Shown: piece by piece, positions 16,704 through 25,900 of the stretch | Position numbering within the stretch: position 1 is the first letter of the stretch | Layout: each line of letters begins with the position of its first letter | DNA from: CG1-02-35-72 sp036170135 | GTDB taxonomy: Bacteria; Bacteroidota; Bacteroidia; Flavobacteriales; Flavobacteriaceae | Reading direction: 5' to 3' | DNA length: 31,399 bases | Assembly (NCBI GenBank): GCA_036170135.1 | Contig: JAVHOP010000112.1 | Location: 1 to 31,399, forward strand | Translations under genes and position numbers: made by a program | Notes under the pieces: model-generated | What the model saw: the letters and a program-made list of their open reading frames with translations, nothing else | Told to the model about the DNA's origin: nothing | Database searches by the model: none

Positions 16704-17615
16704 TTACAAGTGGTTTTCTAAAAGTAAAATCATTAAAAACATCACGACGGCAATTCCAGAAATGGTCAATACAAATTGAGAATTATAAATCATTTTTAAA
16801 CGCGCTCTAAAACTTTCGAGAATTCCTACAGTTATTGCAAAAATAAGTTCAATTGCGATAAAAATGAGCACTTCTGACCAAAGTGGCAATTTCCATAAAA
16901 TTAAAACTACATTGGCGATAATTCCTCCAAAAATAGAGAATTTTAGGGCGTTGCCAATACCGACAAGCGCCATATCGAAACCGCTGTTATCTAATACCAT
17001 AACTTCGTGAATCATAGTCAATTCGAGATGTGTTTTAGGGTCGTCAATTGGTAAACGGCTACTCTCAATTAATGAAAATTGCAACAAGATGTAACACGAC
17101 AGTACCACAAATAAAATAGAAGAAGAATTATCTAAGTTAAAAGTTGTGAACATTTCGGCAAACGAACTATGCCCGGTTAAAAGGACTAAAGCGGCCATAA
17201 TCATAAAGAAAGCAGGCTCAATGAGCATTGAAAAAAGGGCTTCACGGTTTGCCCCCATTCCTTCAAAACCGCTCCCAACATCTAAGGCACTAATAATAAT
17301 AAAAAATTTACCAAGTGCTAATAGATAGATAAACAACAAAAAGTCTCCTTCAAAGTGAATAAATCCGGCATACTTATTTGTAAATGGAATAAATAAAGCA
17401 GCCATTATCAATACCAAAATATTGATAACGGGCGCTACCTGAAAAATAATACTTGTGGTAGTACTAAAAATACTTCCTTTTTTTAGCAGTCGCAAAATAT
17501 CATACCAAGGTTGCCATAAAGAAGGCCCTCTTCGTCCACTAAACTTTGCTTTGGTAACGGCAATAAGCCCTGGGAATACAATAGCACAAATTAATATTAA
17601 AATAAAGCTCAACAT
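16704..17615 (-). CDS. hyfC: HyfC-like (NuoH-like) membrane anchor subunit, complex 2
   Basis: This 303-residue protein with about eight transmembrane segments is homologous to HyfC/HycD and NuoH, the subunit that joins the peripheral arm to the membrane arm. It has LWQPWYDILRLLKKG near residues 33-47, GSGFEGMGANREALFSMLIE, and the diagnostic loop IDDPKTHLELTMIHEVMVLD followed by NSGFDMAL. These loops are nearly unchanged from complex 1, in contrast to the more diverged membrane helices, which suggests that contact with the HyfG/HyfI-like arm is the conserved function. The ATG directly abuts the stop of the second hyfB copy, and hyfE follows after 1 bp, so it lies within a single operon. Confidence 0.92.
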   Translation of the reverse strand: MLSFILILICAIVFPGLIAVTKAKFSGRRGPSLWQPWYDILRLLKKGSIFSTTTSIIFQVAPVINILVLIMAALFIPFTNKYAGFIHFEGDFLLFIYLLALGKFFIIISALDVGSGFEGMGANREALFSMLIEPAFFMIMAALVLLTGHSSFAEMFTTFNLDNSSSILFVVLSCYILLQFSLIESSRLPIDDPKTHLELTMIHEVMVLDNSGFDMALVGIGNALKFSIFGGIIANVVLILWKLPLWSEVLIFIAIELIFAITVGILESFRARLKMIYNSQFVLTISGIAVVMFLMILLLENHL

Positions 17616-19619
17616 TTAGATAATATTTGTAATGGTTAATAATACAATCAAAATAATAAAAATCAGCGGATACATGATATAATCTTGAATTTTTCCGGTT
17701 TGCAAAACCGCCAGTTTCTTTACCCAAACAATCAGTGTATTTGCGATAGGCATAATGACTGTATTTTCAATTTTATCTTCAGTATGTGTTTTAAAAGCAC
17801 GTGGAATTGGAAATATTTCGTTTTCGCCATAACTGATATTATCACTTTTATCGTGAAAAAGTGGTTTCGAAATTCGGGCAAAATTAGCGGCAAAAGAAGT
17901 TGCCGTATATTGATTAGTTATTGCATCAGCATATTGATAACCACAACCCCAAGTTTGACCAAATTTTATTTGTTTGCCTTTTAATATCAAGTTGCGGATT
18001 ACAAAAAACACTCCAAAACTAGTTATCAAAATAAGACCTAAAATTCCAATTGAATGTAGTGCATTGGCAATGGGAAGGTTCTGGAACGCAATGTCTGGAA
18101 ATTTATCTTGTATAACTGAGGTTACCAGTTGGTAAAAATATATCGGCAACAGCCCAATACTTACAATCCAAAAAATAGGGAGCGCTTTTGCAAAACGCAT
18201 TGATGGTTCTATTTCGATAGCATGTTCGGCATTTGGCGTTCTTGCCGTTCCCAAAAAAACCATCCCAAAAGCTTTTGTAAAACAAAACAAGGCTAATCCG
18301 CCAATGAGCGCTAAGCCTAAAACACCGAATAACATCAACAGTGGTAATTCTAAACTCACTGCTTTAAAACTTTGAAAGAGTCCGTTATAGATTAAAAATT
18401 CAGAAATAAATCCATTAAAAGGTGGAATTCCGCTAATAGCTACAGCGCCTATTAAAAAGGAAAAAGCTGTAAAAGGCATTTTTTTAATCAATCCACCAAG
18501 CGAATTGATATCACGGGTATGAGTTTTAATATAAACTGAGCCGGCACTGTAAAATAACAGAGATTTAAATAGCGAATGGTTTACGATATGAAGTAATGCT
18601 CCAGCCCAGCCCAAAGCCGAAACTAAAGGCTGATGATAAACTTGTCCTAACACGCCAACTCCCATACCAATACCGATAATTCCGATATTTTCGATGCTGT
18701 GATATGCCAATAATTTTTTTAGATCATGTTGGACGATGGCAGACATTACTCCAAAAATACCTGTAAAAATTGAAATACCAAAAAGAAATAAGCCAATGCT
18801 TAAATTGAGATCAGGAAAATTAAATAAGACGCGAATTAACCCATAGATTCCCATTTTTATCATCACGCCAGACATTAAACCCGATATATGTGAAGGGGCG
18901 GCTGGGTGCGCAATAGGCAACCAAGCATGTAAAGGGAAAAAGCCTGCTTTAATACCAAATCCGATAAAGAAAAGTAGAAAAAACCAAAATGAATTTGGTA
19001 TTCCGAGAACAAAAGCCGAATTAAAAGTCATCGCTTTTATACCTTCAAAGCTAAAGTCTCCGGTAGCTGCAAAAACATAAACAAAGCCTGCAATTATAAA
19101 AAAGTAGGCTATATGCATTTGCACTAAATATTTAATACCTGATTTAATAACTTCGGGTTTTTCGCTTTCAAAAATCACTAACATAAATGCACTCAACGAC
19201 ATGATTTCCCACACTAATAAAAAGCCCAATGCCTGTTGTATCATCACCACTAATAACAAAGATAAATTCAACATGAAAAAGTTAAAATAATGCAGTAGAA
19301 AGCTAAATTTTTGTTTTATTTTTTGATAAGGTTCTAAATACTTTCTTGCATAAATATAACTGGTTAGACAGGTAAAATTTATCACCAATATAAACAGAGC
19401 AGATAATTTATCAATTTTTAATATTAATGGTTGAAAATAAAATTTATCGATAAATATTTCTTGGTATTCTAATCCGGACGAAAGCACCTTTACTGCAAAA
19501 TACGAAGTGGTAAACCAAAGTGTTAATTCTAACAAAAAAACAAACCAATAGGCTAATTTGCTAGAAAACAAAAATGTAAACCAAATCAATAGAAATAATG
19601 CCGCAATGATGGTTGCCAT
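17616..19619 (-). CDS. hyfB: HyfB-like antiporter subunit, second tandem copy, complex 2
   Basis: This 667-residue NuoL / MrpA / HyfB-family membrane protein is the second of two adjacent hyfB copies. It retains the full set of antiporter residues: E138 in LLVWEIMSLS, K224 in GFGIKAGFFPLHAWLP, K255 in SGVMIKMGIYG, and the QHDLKKLLAYHSIENIG stretch with both His residues, as in complex 1. The HyfB-type C-terminal TWGCGYQYADAITNQYTATS stretch is present. By eye it is roughly 70% identical to the upstream copy over the N-terminal half, without gaps. The ATG follows TTAAGATT; 58 bp separate it from the first copy, while hyfC follows without a gap. It is probably the copy that corresponds to the usual hyfB position. 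Confidence 0.9.
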   Translation of the reverse strand: MATIIAALFLLIWFTFLFSSKLAYWFVFLLELTLWFTTSYFAVKVLSSGLEYQEIFIDKFYFQPLILKIDKLSALFILVINFTCLTSYIYARKYLEPYQKIKQKFSFLLHYFNFFMLNLSLLLVVMIQQALGFLLVWEIMSLSAFMLVIFESEKPEVIKSGIKYLVQMHIAYFFIIAGFVYVFAATGDFSFEGIKAMTFNSAFVLGIPNSFWFFLLFFIGFGIKAGFFPLHAWLPIAHPAAPSHISGLMSGVMIKMGIYGLIRVLFNFPDLNLSIGLFLFGISIFTGIFGVMSAIVQHDLKKLLAYHSIENIGIIGIGMGVGVLGQVYHQPLVSALGWAGALLHIVNHSLFKSLLFYSAGSVYIKTHTRDINSLGGLIKKMPFTAFSFLIGAVAISGIPPFNGFISEFLIYNGLFQSFKAVSLELPLLMLFGVLGLALIGGLALFCFTKAFGMVFLGTARTPNAEHAIEIEPSMRFAKALPIFWIVSIGLLPIYFYQLVTSVIQDKFPDIAFQNLPIANALHSIGILGLILITSFGVFFVIRNLILKGKQIKFGQTWGCGYQYADAITNQYTATSFAANFARISKPLFHDKSDNISYGENEIFPIPRAFKTHTEDKIENTVIMPIANTLIVWVKKLAVLQTGKIQDYIMYPLIFIILIVLLTITNII

Positions 19620-19677
19620 AATCTTAATTTAAATTAATCAAAGTAAAATTAAAATATTTAATAATTAAAACTTTCAT

Positions 19678-21681
19678 TTATATCATTTTTAAAATGGTAA
19701 GTACTAGAATCAGGATCATAAAAATCAAAGGGTAAACAATATAGTTTTGGATTTTACCGGTTTGTAAAATAGCTAATTTTTTTACCAATAAAACCAACGA
19801 ATTAGCAAAAGGCATAATCACAATACGCTCTAATTTATCTTGAGTACTCGATTTATAATCGCGATCTTTGGGAAATATTTCGTTTTTGCTATAACTAATG
19901 GTATCGCTCATATCAATAAAAACGGGTTCTGCAATCCGCTTAAAATTGGATGCATACGACGTAGCTGTATATTGGTTAGTTATAGGATTTGCAAATTGAT
20001 AACCACAACCCCAAGTAGGTCCATAAGTAACAAGTTTCTTTTTTAAAATTATTTTTCGAATGCTAAAAAAAGCTACAAATCCTACAATGAGTATCAAAGC
20101 TAAAATGCCAATCCATGATAAAGAATGCGCTACCGAAAGGTTTTTAAATTCTATTATTGGATAGCGTTCTTGAATAATTGAACTTACAAATTCATAAAAA
20201 TAAAAGGGAAAAAGAGAGATGCTCAAAATCCAAAAAATAGCTAATACCTTAGCCAATCGCATGGAAGTTGGTATTTCGGTAGCATGCTCGGCGTGGGGCG
20301 TTCTAGCGGTTCCTAAAAAAACCATTCCAAAAGCTTTAGTAAAAGTAAATAGCGCCAATCCGCCAATGAGCGCCAATCCTAAAATACCAAATAACATTAA
20401 TAAAGGCAAATCGAGACTCACTTCCTTAATGCCGTTAAAAAGTCCGTTGTAAATTAAAAATTCTGAAATAAATCCGTTAAACGGTGGCATCCCACTGATA
20501 GCAATAGCACCAATGATAAAAGCAAACGCTGTAAAAGGCATTTTTTTTATCAATCCACCAAGCGAATTGATATCGCGGGTATGGGTTTTAGTGTAAACCG
20601 ATCCGGCACAATAAAATAGCAAGGATTTAAAAAATGAATGATTTACGAGGTGCAACAGGGCGCCAATCCAACCCAAAGCGGCAACGACAGGCTGATTATA
20701 AACTTCACCCAACACGCCAACGCCAATACCAATGCCTATCACACCAATATTTTCGATGCTGCTATATGCCAATAATTTTTTTAAATCATTTTGGACCACA
20801 GCCGACATAATGCCAATAAGTCCTGTTAAAATCGATATAAAAAAGATAAAAATTCCGATGCTAAAAGACAATTCGGGCAAGTTGAATAACACGCGAATAA
20901 GTCCGTAAATCCCCATTTTAATCATAATACCAGACATCAATCCAGAAATATGAGAGGGCGCTGCGGGATGTGCAATTGGCAACCAGGTATGTAAGGGAAA
21001 GAATCCCGCTTTGGTACCAAATCCCATAAAGAACAAGAGAAAAAGCCAAAAAGAATTGGGAATTTTAAAAAGGTTGTCAGTATTAATTGCAAAAGATTTG
21101 ATTCCCTCAAAACTAAAATCGCCGGTATTAGCATAAACCAAAACAAATCCAGCTACAATAAAAAGGTAGCCAAAGTGCATTTGAACTAGATATTTAACGC
21201 CAGCTTTTACAATTTCGGGTTTTTCACTTTCAAAAATTACCAGCATAAAAGAGCTGAGCGACATGAGTTCCCACACTAACAAAAATCCAATAGCATCTTG
21301 AAGCATCACCACCATTAACATGGTGAAGTTCAGTATAAAAAAATTGAAATAATGAAGGATAAAACTGAATTTTGGTTTGTGATTTTGGTAAGGTTCTAAA
21401 TATTTTCGTGCATAAATATAACTAGTTAAAGAAGTAAAATTTATTAACAAAATGAACAGCGCCGTAAGTTTATCAATTTTGATACTCAGCGGATGAAAAT
21501 AGAATTTTGAAATAAATATTTCTTGATAGTCAATTCCGTACAGCAATACATTCATTGCATAAAAAGAAGTTATCAGCCAAAGCGTGACTTCTAATAAAAG
21601 TACATACCAATATGAACTTTTTATCGAAAATAAAAATGTAAACCAGCTCAAAATAAATAATACCAGAATGGTAGCACTCAT
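19678..21681 (-). CDS. hyfB: HyfB-like antiporter subunit, first tandem copy, complex 2
   Basis: This 667-residue paralogue, the same length as the gene that follows it, is the first gene of the minus-strand operon. E138 (LLVWELMSLS), K224 (GFGTKAGFFPLHTWLP) and K255 (SGIMIKMGIYG) are all conserved. Where the other two HyfB proteins in this window read QHDLKKLLAYHSIENIG or the QHDI form, this copy reads QNDLKKLLAYSSIENIG, so both His residues (positions 298 and 307) are lost. The C-terminal TWGCGYQFANPITNQYTATS stretch is kept. With the second hyfB copy and HyfF, complex 2 would have three antiporter-like subunits, as complex I does (NuoL, M, N). The alternative is that the two copies are interchangeable variants. 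Two TAnnTTTG boxes lie upstream on the minus strand (21705-21712 and 21757-21764). Confidence 0.88.
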   Translation of the reverse strand: MSATILVLFILSWFTFLFSIKSSYWYVLLLEVTLWLITSFYAMNVLLYGIDYQEIFISKFYFHPLSIKIDKLTALFILLINFTSLTSYIYARKYLEPYQNHKPKFSFILHYFNFFILNFTMLMVVMLQDAIGFLLVWELMSLSSFMLVIFESEKPEIVKAGVKYLVQMHFGYLFIVAGFVLVYANTGDFSFEGIKSFAINTDNLFKIPNSFWLFLLFFMGFGTKAGFFPLHTWLPIAHPAAPSHISGLMSGIMIKMGIYGLIRVLFNLPELSFSIGIFIFFISILTGLIGIMSAVVQNDLKKLLAYSSIENIGVIGIGIGVGVLGEVYNQPVVAALGWIGALLHLVNHSFFKSLLFYCAGSVYTKTHTRDINSLGGLIKKMPFTAFAFIIGAIAISGMPPFNGFISEFLIYNGLFNGIKEVSLDLPLLMLFGILGLALIGGLALFTFTKAFGMVFLGTARTPHAEHATEIPTSMRLAKVLAIFWILSISLFPFYFYEFVSSIIQERYPIIEFKNLSVAHSLSWIGILALILIVGFVAFFSIRKIILKKKLVTYGPTWGCGYQFANPITNQYTATSYASNFKRIAEPVFIDMSDTISYSKNEIFPKDRDYKSSTQDKLERIVIMPFANSLVLLVKKLAILQTGKIQNYIVYPLIFMILILVLTILKMI

Positions 21682-21756
21682 AATCTTATTGAAATTTAAA
21701 TGAGCAAAATTACGCTAATTGAGTTAATATCATAAAAGATTAAACTTTTTTTAATG

Positions 21757-21764
21757 CAAATTTA
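21757..21764 (-). promoter_or_regulatory. Possible -7 box for the minus-strand Hyf-like operon
   Basis: On the minus strand this reads TAAATTTG, which fits TAnnTTTG, about 75 bp upstream of the first hyfB copy. A second match, TAATTTTG, is at 21705-21712, only about 23 bp upstream of the ATG. No -33 TTG stands out for either, and the region is very AT-rich, so the choice between them is open. Confidence 0.3.
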
Positions 21765-21795
21765 TAAACTAAAAAAAATGATTTTAAAAATCTAA

Positions 21796-22143
21796 CTATT
21801 TATGTAAAAATTCTTTCTTGCTAAAGAGCACTTGGGCGCTTTCAACATGCTTTTCGTCGGGGATACAACAGTCAACTGGGCAAACGGCGGCGCATTGAGG
21901 TTCATCGTGAAAGCCCTTGCACTCGGTGCATTTATCTGAAATTATAAAATAATATTCATCTGATATTGGCTCATTATCAGCCTCGGCATCGACTGCATTT
22001 CCATTTGGCAAAACAACTTTTCCTTTTAAAGTGGTGCCGTCTTTGTAACGCCAATTTGAAGCCGATTCATAGATTGCATTATTAGGACATTCGGGTTCGC
22101 AAGCACCACAGTTAATACATGCGTCGGTAATAATTATTGCCAT
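21796..22143 (-). CDS. 2[4Fe-4S] ferredoxin with a long insert between clusters
   Basis: This 115-residue soluble electron carrier has two [4Fe-4S] binding sets. The first is C9-x2-C12-x2-C15-x3-C19-Pro (ACINCGACEPECPNNAI) and the second is C72-x2-C75-x8-C84-x3-C88-Pro. The eight-residue spacing within the second set and the insert of about 50 residues between the sets resemble Allochromatium-type (Alvin) ferredoxins, which run at very low potential. Proteins like this are common in Bacteroidota beside an acyl-CoA reductase gene, as here, where they are divergent. It begins 114 bp upstream of the minus-strand Hyf-like operon on the same strand, so it could be co-transcribed with it or supply electrons to the one-cluster HyfI-like subunits; that is inference. 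The TATATTTG box at 22176-22169 is its likely promoter. Confidence 0.9.
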   Translation of the reverse strand: MAIIITDACINCGACEPECPNNAIYESASNWRYKDGTTLKGKVVLPNGNAVDAEADNEPISDEYYFIISDKCTECKGFHDEPQCAAVCPVDCCIPDEKHVESAQVLFSKKEFLHK

Positions 22144-22154
22144 TGTAATTTTGT

Positions 22155-22162
22155 TAAATTTG
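22155..22162 (+). promoter_or_regulatory. -7 box for the acyl-CoA reductase gene
   Basis: TAAATTTG matches TAnnTTTG on the plus strand, 41 bp before the ATG at 22204. It lies almost back to back with the minus-strand box at 22169-22176, so the two divergent promoters probably share their upstream DNA. Confidence 0.4.
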
Positions 22163-22168
22163 TACCCG

Positions 22169-22176
22169 CAAATATA
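22169..22176 (-). promoter_or_regulatory. -7 box for the ferredoxin gene
   Basis: On the minus strand this reads TATATTTG followed by CGGG, a good match to TAnnTTTG. It would give a leader of about 20 nt before the ferredoxin ATG at 22143. No convincing -33 element was seen. Confidence 0.5.
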
Positions 22177-22214
22177 AACATTAAAACCTAATATTTTTTG
22201 GGAATGACTTTAGA

Positions 22215-22314
22215 NNNNNNNNNNNNNNNNNNNNNNNNNNNNNNNNNNNNNNNNNNNNNNNNNNNNNNNNNNNNNNNNNNNNNNNNNNNNNNNNNNNNNN
22301 NNNNNNNNNNNNNN
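22215..22314. other. 100-N scaffold gap inside the acyl-CoA reductase gene
   Basis: Bases 22215-22314 are N. The left flank ends in what looks like the first codons of a gene (ATGACTTTAGA at 22204) and the right flank opens inside a LuxC-type reductase. LuxC-family proteins of Bacteroidota are about 350 residues long, and 196 are visible, so roughly 450 bp is probably missing and 100 is a placeholder. Unlike the first gap, the flanks are not repeated. Confidence 0.85.
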
Positions 22315-22315
22315 A

Positions 22316-22906
22316 GGATTTGATGCCATTATTGCCACCGGAAGTAACAATACGGCGCGCTATTTTGATTATTATTTTGGGAAATACCCAAATATCATTC
22401 GCAATAATCGGAATTCGGTTGCCATTTTAACAGGCACAGAAACCGAAGACGAATTATTATTATTAGGCGACGATATTTTTACCTATTTCGGTTTAGGTTG
22501 TCGCAATGTTTCTAAACTTTTTGTGCCTAAAAATTACAATTTCGATTTGCTTTTTAAGGCTATTTATCCTTTTAAAGATTTAATTAATTACACAAAATAT
22601 CGAAATAATTACGATTATAACAAAGCGGTTTATCTGATGAGCCTTTTTAAATTGTTAGAAAATGGCTTTTTAATGCTTAAAGAAGATAACAGTTATGCCT
22701 CACCTATTGCGACTTTATTTTACGAATATTATAATGATTTAGAGCAACTTGAAGGTAAATTAATTCACGATACCGAAAAAATTCAATGTGTTGTTACCTC
22801 AAATACTTCAATAAAAAAAGCTGTTGCATTTGGTAAAACACAACAGCCTAATCTATGGGATTACGCCGATGGCGAAGATACTTTAGCCTTTTTGCAAAAT
22901 ATTTAA
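22316..22906 (+). CDS. Acyl-CoA reductase (LuxC family), N-terminus lost in the gap
   Basis: This is the C-terminal 196 codons of a LuxC-type acyl-CoA reductase, an aldehyde dehydrogenase-fold enzyme that reduces acyl-CoA to the aldehyde with NAD(P)H. The frame is open from the gap edge: GFDAIIATGSNNTARYFDYY begins the visible part, the nucleotide-site region ATGSNNTARYF and the active-site Cys context TYFGLGCRNVSKLFVP (about 57-71 of the fragment) are clear, and it ends in DTLAFLQNI. An internal ATG at 22523 is not the start. The true start is probably the ATG at 22204, left of the gap, preceded by a promoter box. The stop codon overlaps that of the caspase-like gene by four bases (TTAA, 22903-22906). 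In Bacteroidota this gene commonly diverges from the ferredoxin gene; the aldehyde's use is unknown. Confidence 0.85.
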   Translation, partial: GFDAIIATGSNNTARYFDYYFGKYPNIIRNNRNSVAILTGTETEDELLLLGDDIFTYFGLGCRNVSKLFVPKNYNFDLLFKAIYPFKDLINYTKYRNNYDYNKAVYLMSLFKLLENGFLMLKEDNSYASPIATLFYEYYNDLEQLEGKLIHDTEKIQCVVTSNTSIKKAVAFGKTQQPNLWDYADGEDTLAFLQNI

Positions 22907-25900
22907 TTCTTACGAATAAAAATAAAGTCACCGCCCTCATCACCAACATCTTGAATGGTTCCAAATTGTGGCGTTGTTGGGCTATTATTACCTACAGGCG
23001 CTTCAAGTTGGCTGAATAGCTGACTTGCCGCCAAATAAGTATCTTTATTGTTTTCTAAGCGATCAAGTAAATATTTCATAAAAATACTAACATTAGGAAC
23101 GGTTTTTAAAGTCCCACTTGTCATCGCCTTTCTACTTGGCAATTCATATTTCTTTTGAATGTTCAAAGATGCATCTTTAATATCAAAAGCTCTGGTTTTA
23201 AAGATACTACCACTAAAACAAGCATCCGAAATTAGAAAAGTGTGTTTCGATTTAATACGTTTAATATTATCAACCACAATGGCATTATTTATCCAATTAT
23301 CCGTATAATCGGCTTCGGCATCAGAAGGAAGCCAATATCCTAAATTGTCTTCGGCATTAAAGGTGCCGTGGCCTGCATAAAAAATCAAAACATTATCTTT
23401 TGAGGTTACAACTTTACTCAAGCGGTCAAAAGCACGGATAATCTTTGATCGCGATGGGTTGAACAGCGTTTCAACATGATCTGCGTCAAACTGATAATAT
23501 CCGATAAGGACATCGGATAAATTCTGAATATCCTTTGTTGGCATCCCGTCAAGGCTGACAATTTTTGAATCATCGTAATCGCTCACACCTATTAACAAGG
23601 CATAATATGTACCCCCGTTGGTTTTAATGACATTATCATTATTGACGACATTTGGTCCTGGATCGACAATAACTACAGGAGTCACTTCTCGTTTTATTTT
23701 AAATTTGGTAATCGACGAATTGTATTTTAAATCGGTTGCTTTTACATTTAAGTCATTATCACCAACACGCAAAGGAACTTGCGCTTCAAAAGTACCATCA
23801 GATTGCAAACTGGCATCTACACCGTTAATGGTAACTTCAAAAATACCGTCGGCATCGGTGGCTTTACCTTTTACGGTCATTTTTTTGGCTTGAACAATTT
23901 TAAAGCCACGTTCAACTGCGGGTTCTGTAATTACAATAACAGGTGCTGTATTATCAATATTGGTTTCAATATATTTTACAGATAAATTATCAATGCCAAT
24001 TTTCTGATTTGCAAAAATGACAAAACCTAGTCTATCGCCATAAAATGGTTCAAATTCTTTTGAAGTAACAAAGTTATTGTTGATATAAAAATTTAAAGTT
24101 TTATCATTTTTACGAATTGTTAAGATATTTGAGCTACCCGCGTTTTTGTTAATAAAACTACTTTCTGTCCAATCTTGAATTAATTTACTATCGCCCTGCT
24201 CCATCTTTTTGATTTTGAAGTTGCCATCCGATGATATTAAATAGTTAAATTGATTGTTTGAATCACTGCGACCCCAGGCAATACCGAAACCATAATTTTC
24301 TACGCCAGATATTTTTTTAATTTCGGCACTAATTTCAAAATTTTTTGTTTGGTCTATTGTATTTTCTATTGTTGTTGACCAACCGCCCGTAGTATTTTTA
24401 TGTTCAAAGTTGTAAATTCCATTTTCAAAACTTAACACATAATCTTTAGTATCTCCCGTAGCCCATTCATTGTTATTATGAGAAAAATCATCGCTAAAAG
24501 GTCCACTTTTAATCACATTTACGATATCAGGTTTAACGGTACTATCAATATATTTGACTTTAATATAGTCAACGGCTACTTTTTGATTGTCATAAATAAT
24601 AAATCCAAGTCGGTTTCCTAAAAATGGCTGATTTGCGATTTGGTTGACATAATTTCCATTGATAAAAAACTTGATAATAGCCCCTTCTTTTCTAATGGTC
24701 AAGGTATTTTCTTTTTTATCGATAAAGGAACTTGTTGTCCAATCAATTAAATCTTTGCGGGTAGAATTTTCGGAGCGGTCAATTGAATAAAGTCCATTGG
24801 CTGTAACGGTATATCCAAAAGTATCTCCAGAGCCTTTTCTGCCCCATAAAATACCATAGCCATTATTTTCGATACCGCTAATTTTAAGAAATTTAGCTTC
24901 AATTTCGTAATCTTTTGACTCATCAATATATTTTTCTATTGTAGATGACCAGCCTCCGGTAGCATTTTTATGTTCAAAATAATATTTTCCACCCGAAAAG
25001 TTCAACTCGTAATCTTTAGTATTTCCTGTTGCCCAATCGTTTGTGTTTGATGTAAAGTCATCATAAAATAAATCTTTTGAATTGTCAATTTTTTTATTGA
25101 GATAACTAACCCTTAAGTTATTGAAGGCGATAGTTTGCTTATAATAAACTACAAATCCAAGATAATCACCATAAAAAGATTTGGCTTCGGTTTGCATCAA
25201 ATATGTATCGTTAATATAGTAATTATATTTATTGCCTTCTTTGCGGATTTTAAGTTTGTTATTGGCACCATTGCCCTTATTAATGGCAGTGCTAGCGGTC
25301 CAATTTTGTAAAATTTGGGTTTTTCCGTCTTCAATATATTCAATATAGTAACTACCATCGCCAGAAATAAAGAATTCAAACTCGTTATCGCTGTCTTTTC
25401 TTCCCCAAAGCATTCCGTATCCATTATTTTGAATCCCATCTACTTTAGTGATATCTGCTTCAATTTCGAAATCTTTTGTCTGGTCAATTTTTACACTTTT
25501 ACTAGATGTCCAGCCATAATCATCGCGTTTATGGTTAAAATAATAGCTTCCATTTTTAAAACTTAATCCTATATTTTCATTGCTCAATTCTGTCCAATCA
25601 TTAGTGTTAGAATTGAAATCATCTTGAAAAATAAGTTCGGTGTTAAAATCATTATTATTATTTGTTACTACCACTGGGGGCTCATCTTTTTTAGTGAGGT
25701 AATAAACTGATAGATAATTTATTTCAATTGCTTGTTTGTTATAAACTACAAAACCAATCTGATTTCCGTAAAAAGATTCAAAAGGTAGACTTTCAACTTT
25801 GGCATCGTTGATGTAAAAATTAATAGTATTTCCAAATTTCTCTATTTTTAGAATGTTATATGGGCCATTATCTTTTTTGATCTCACTTGAAGTTTTCCAA

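Noticed and set aside
4993..21681. Respiratory complex I (nuo operon)
   Set aside because: nuoA, nuoJ and the nuoEFG diaphorase genes are absent, HyfE and fused HyfG proteins are present, and the HyfB C-terminus is of the hydrogenase-4 type.
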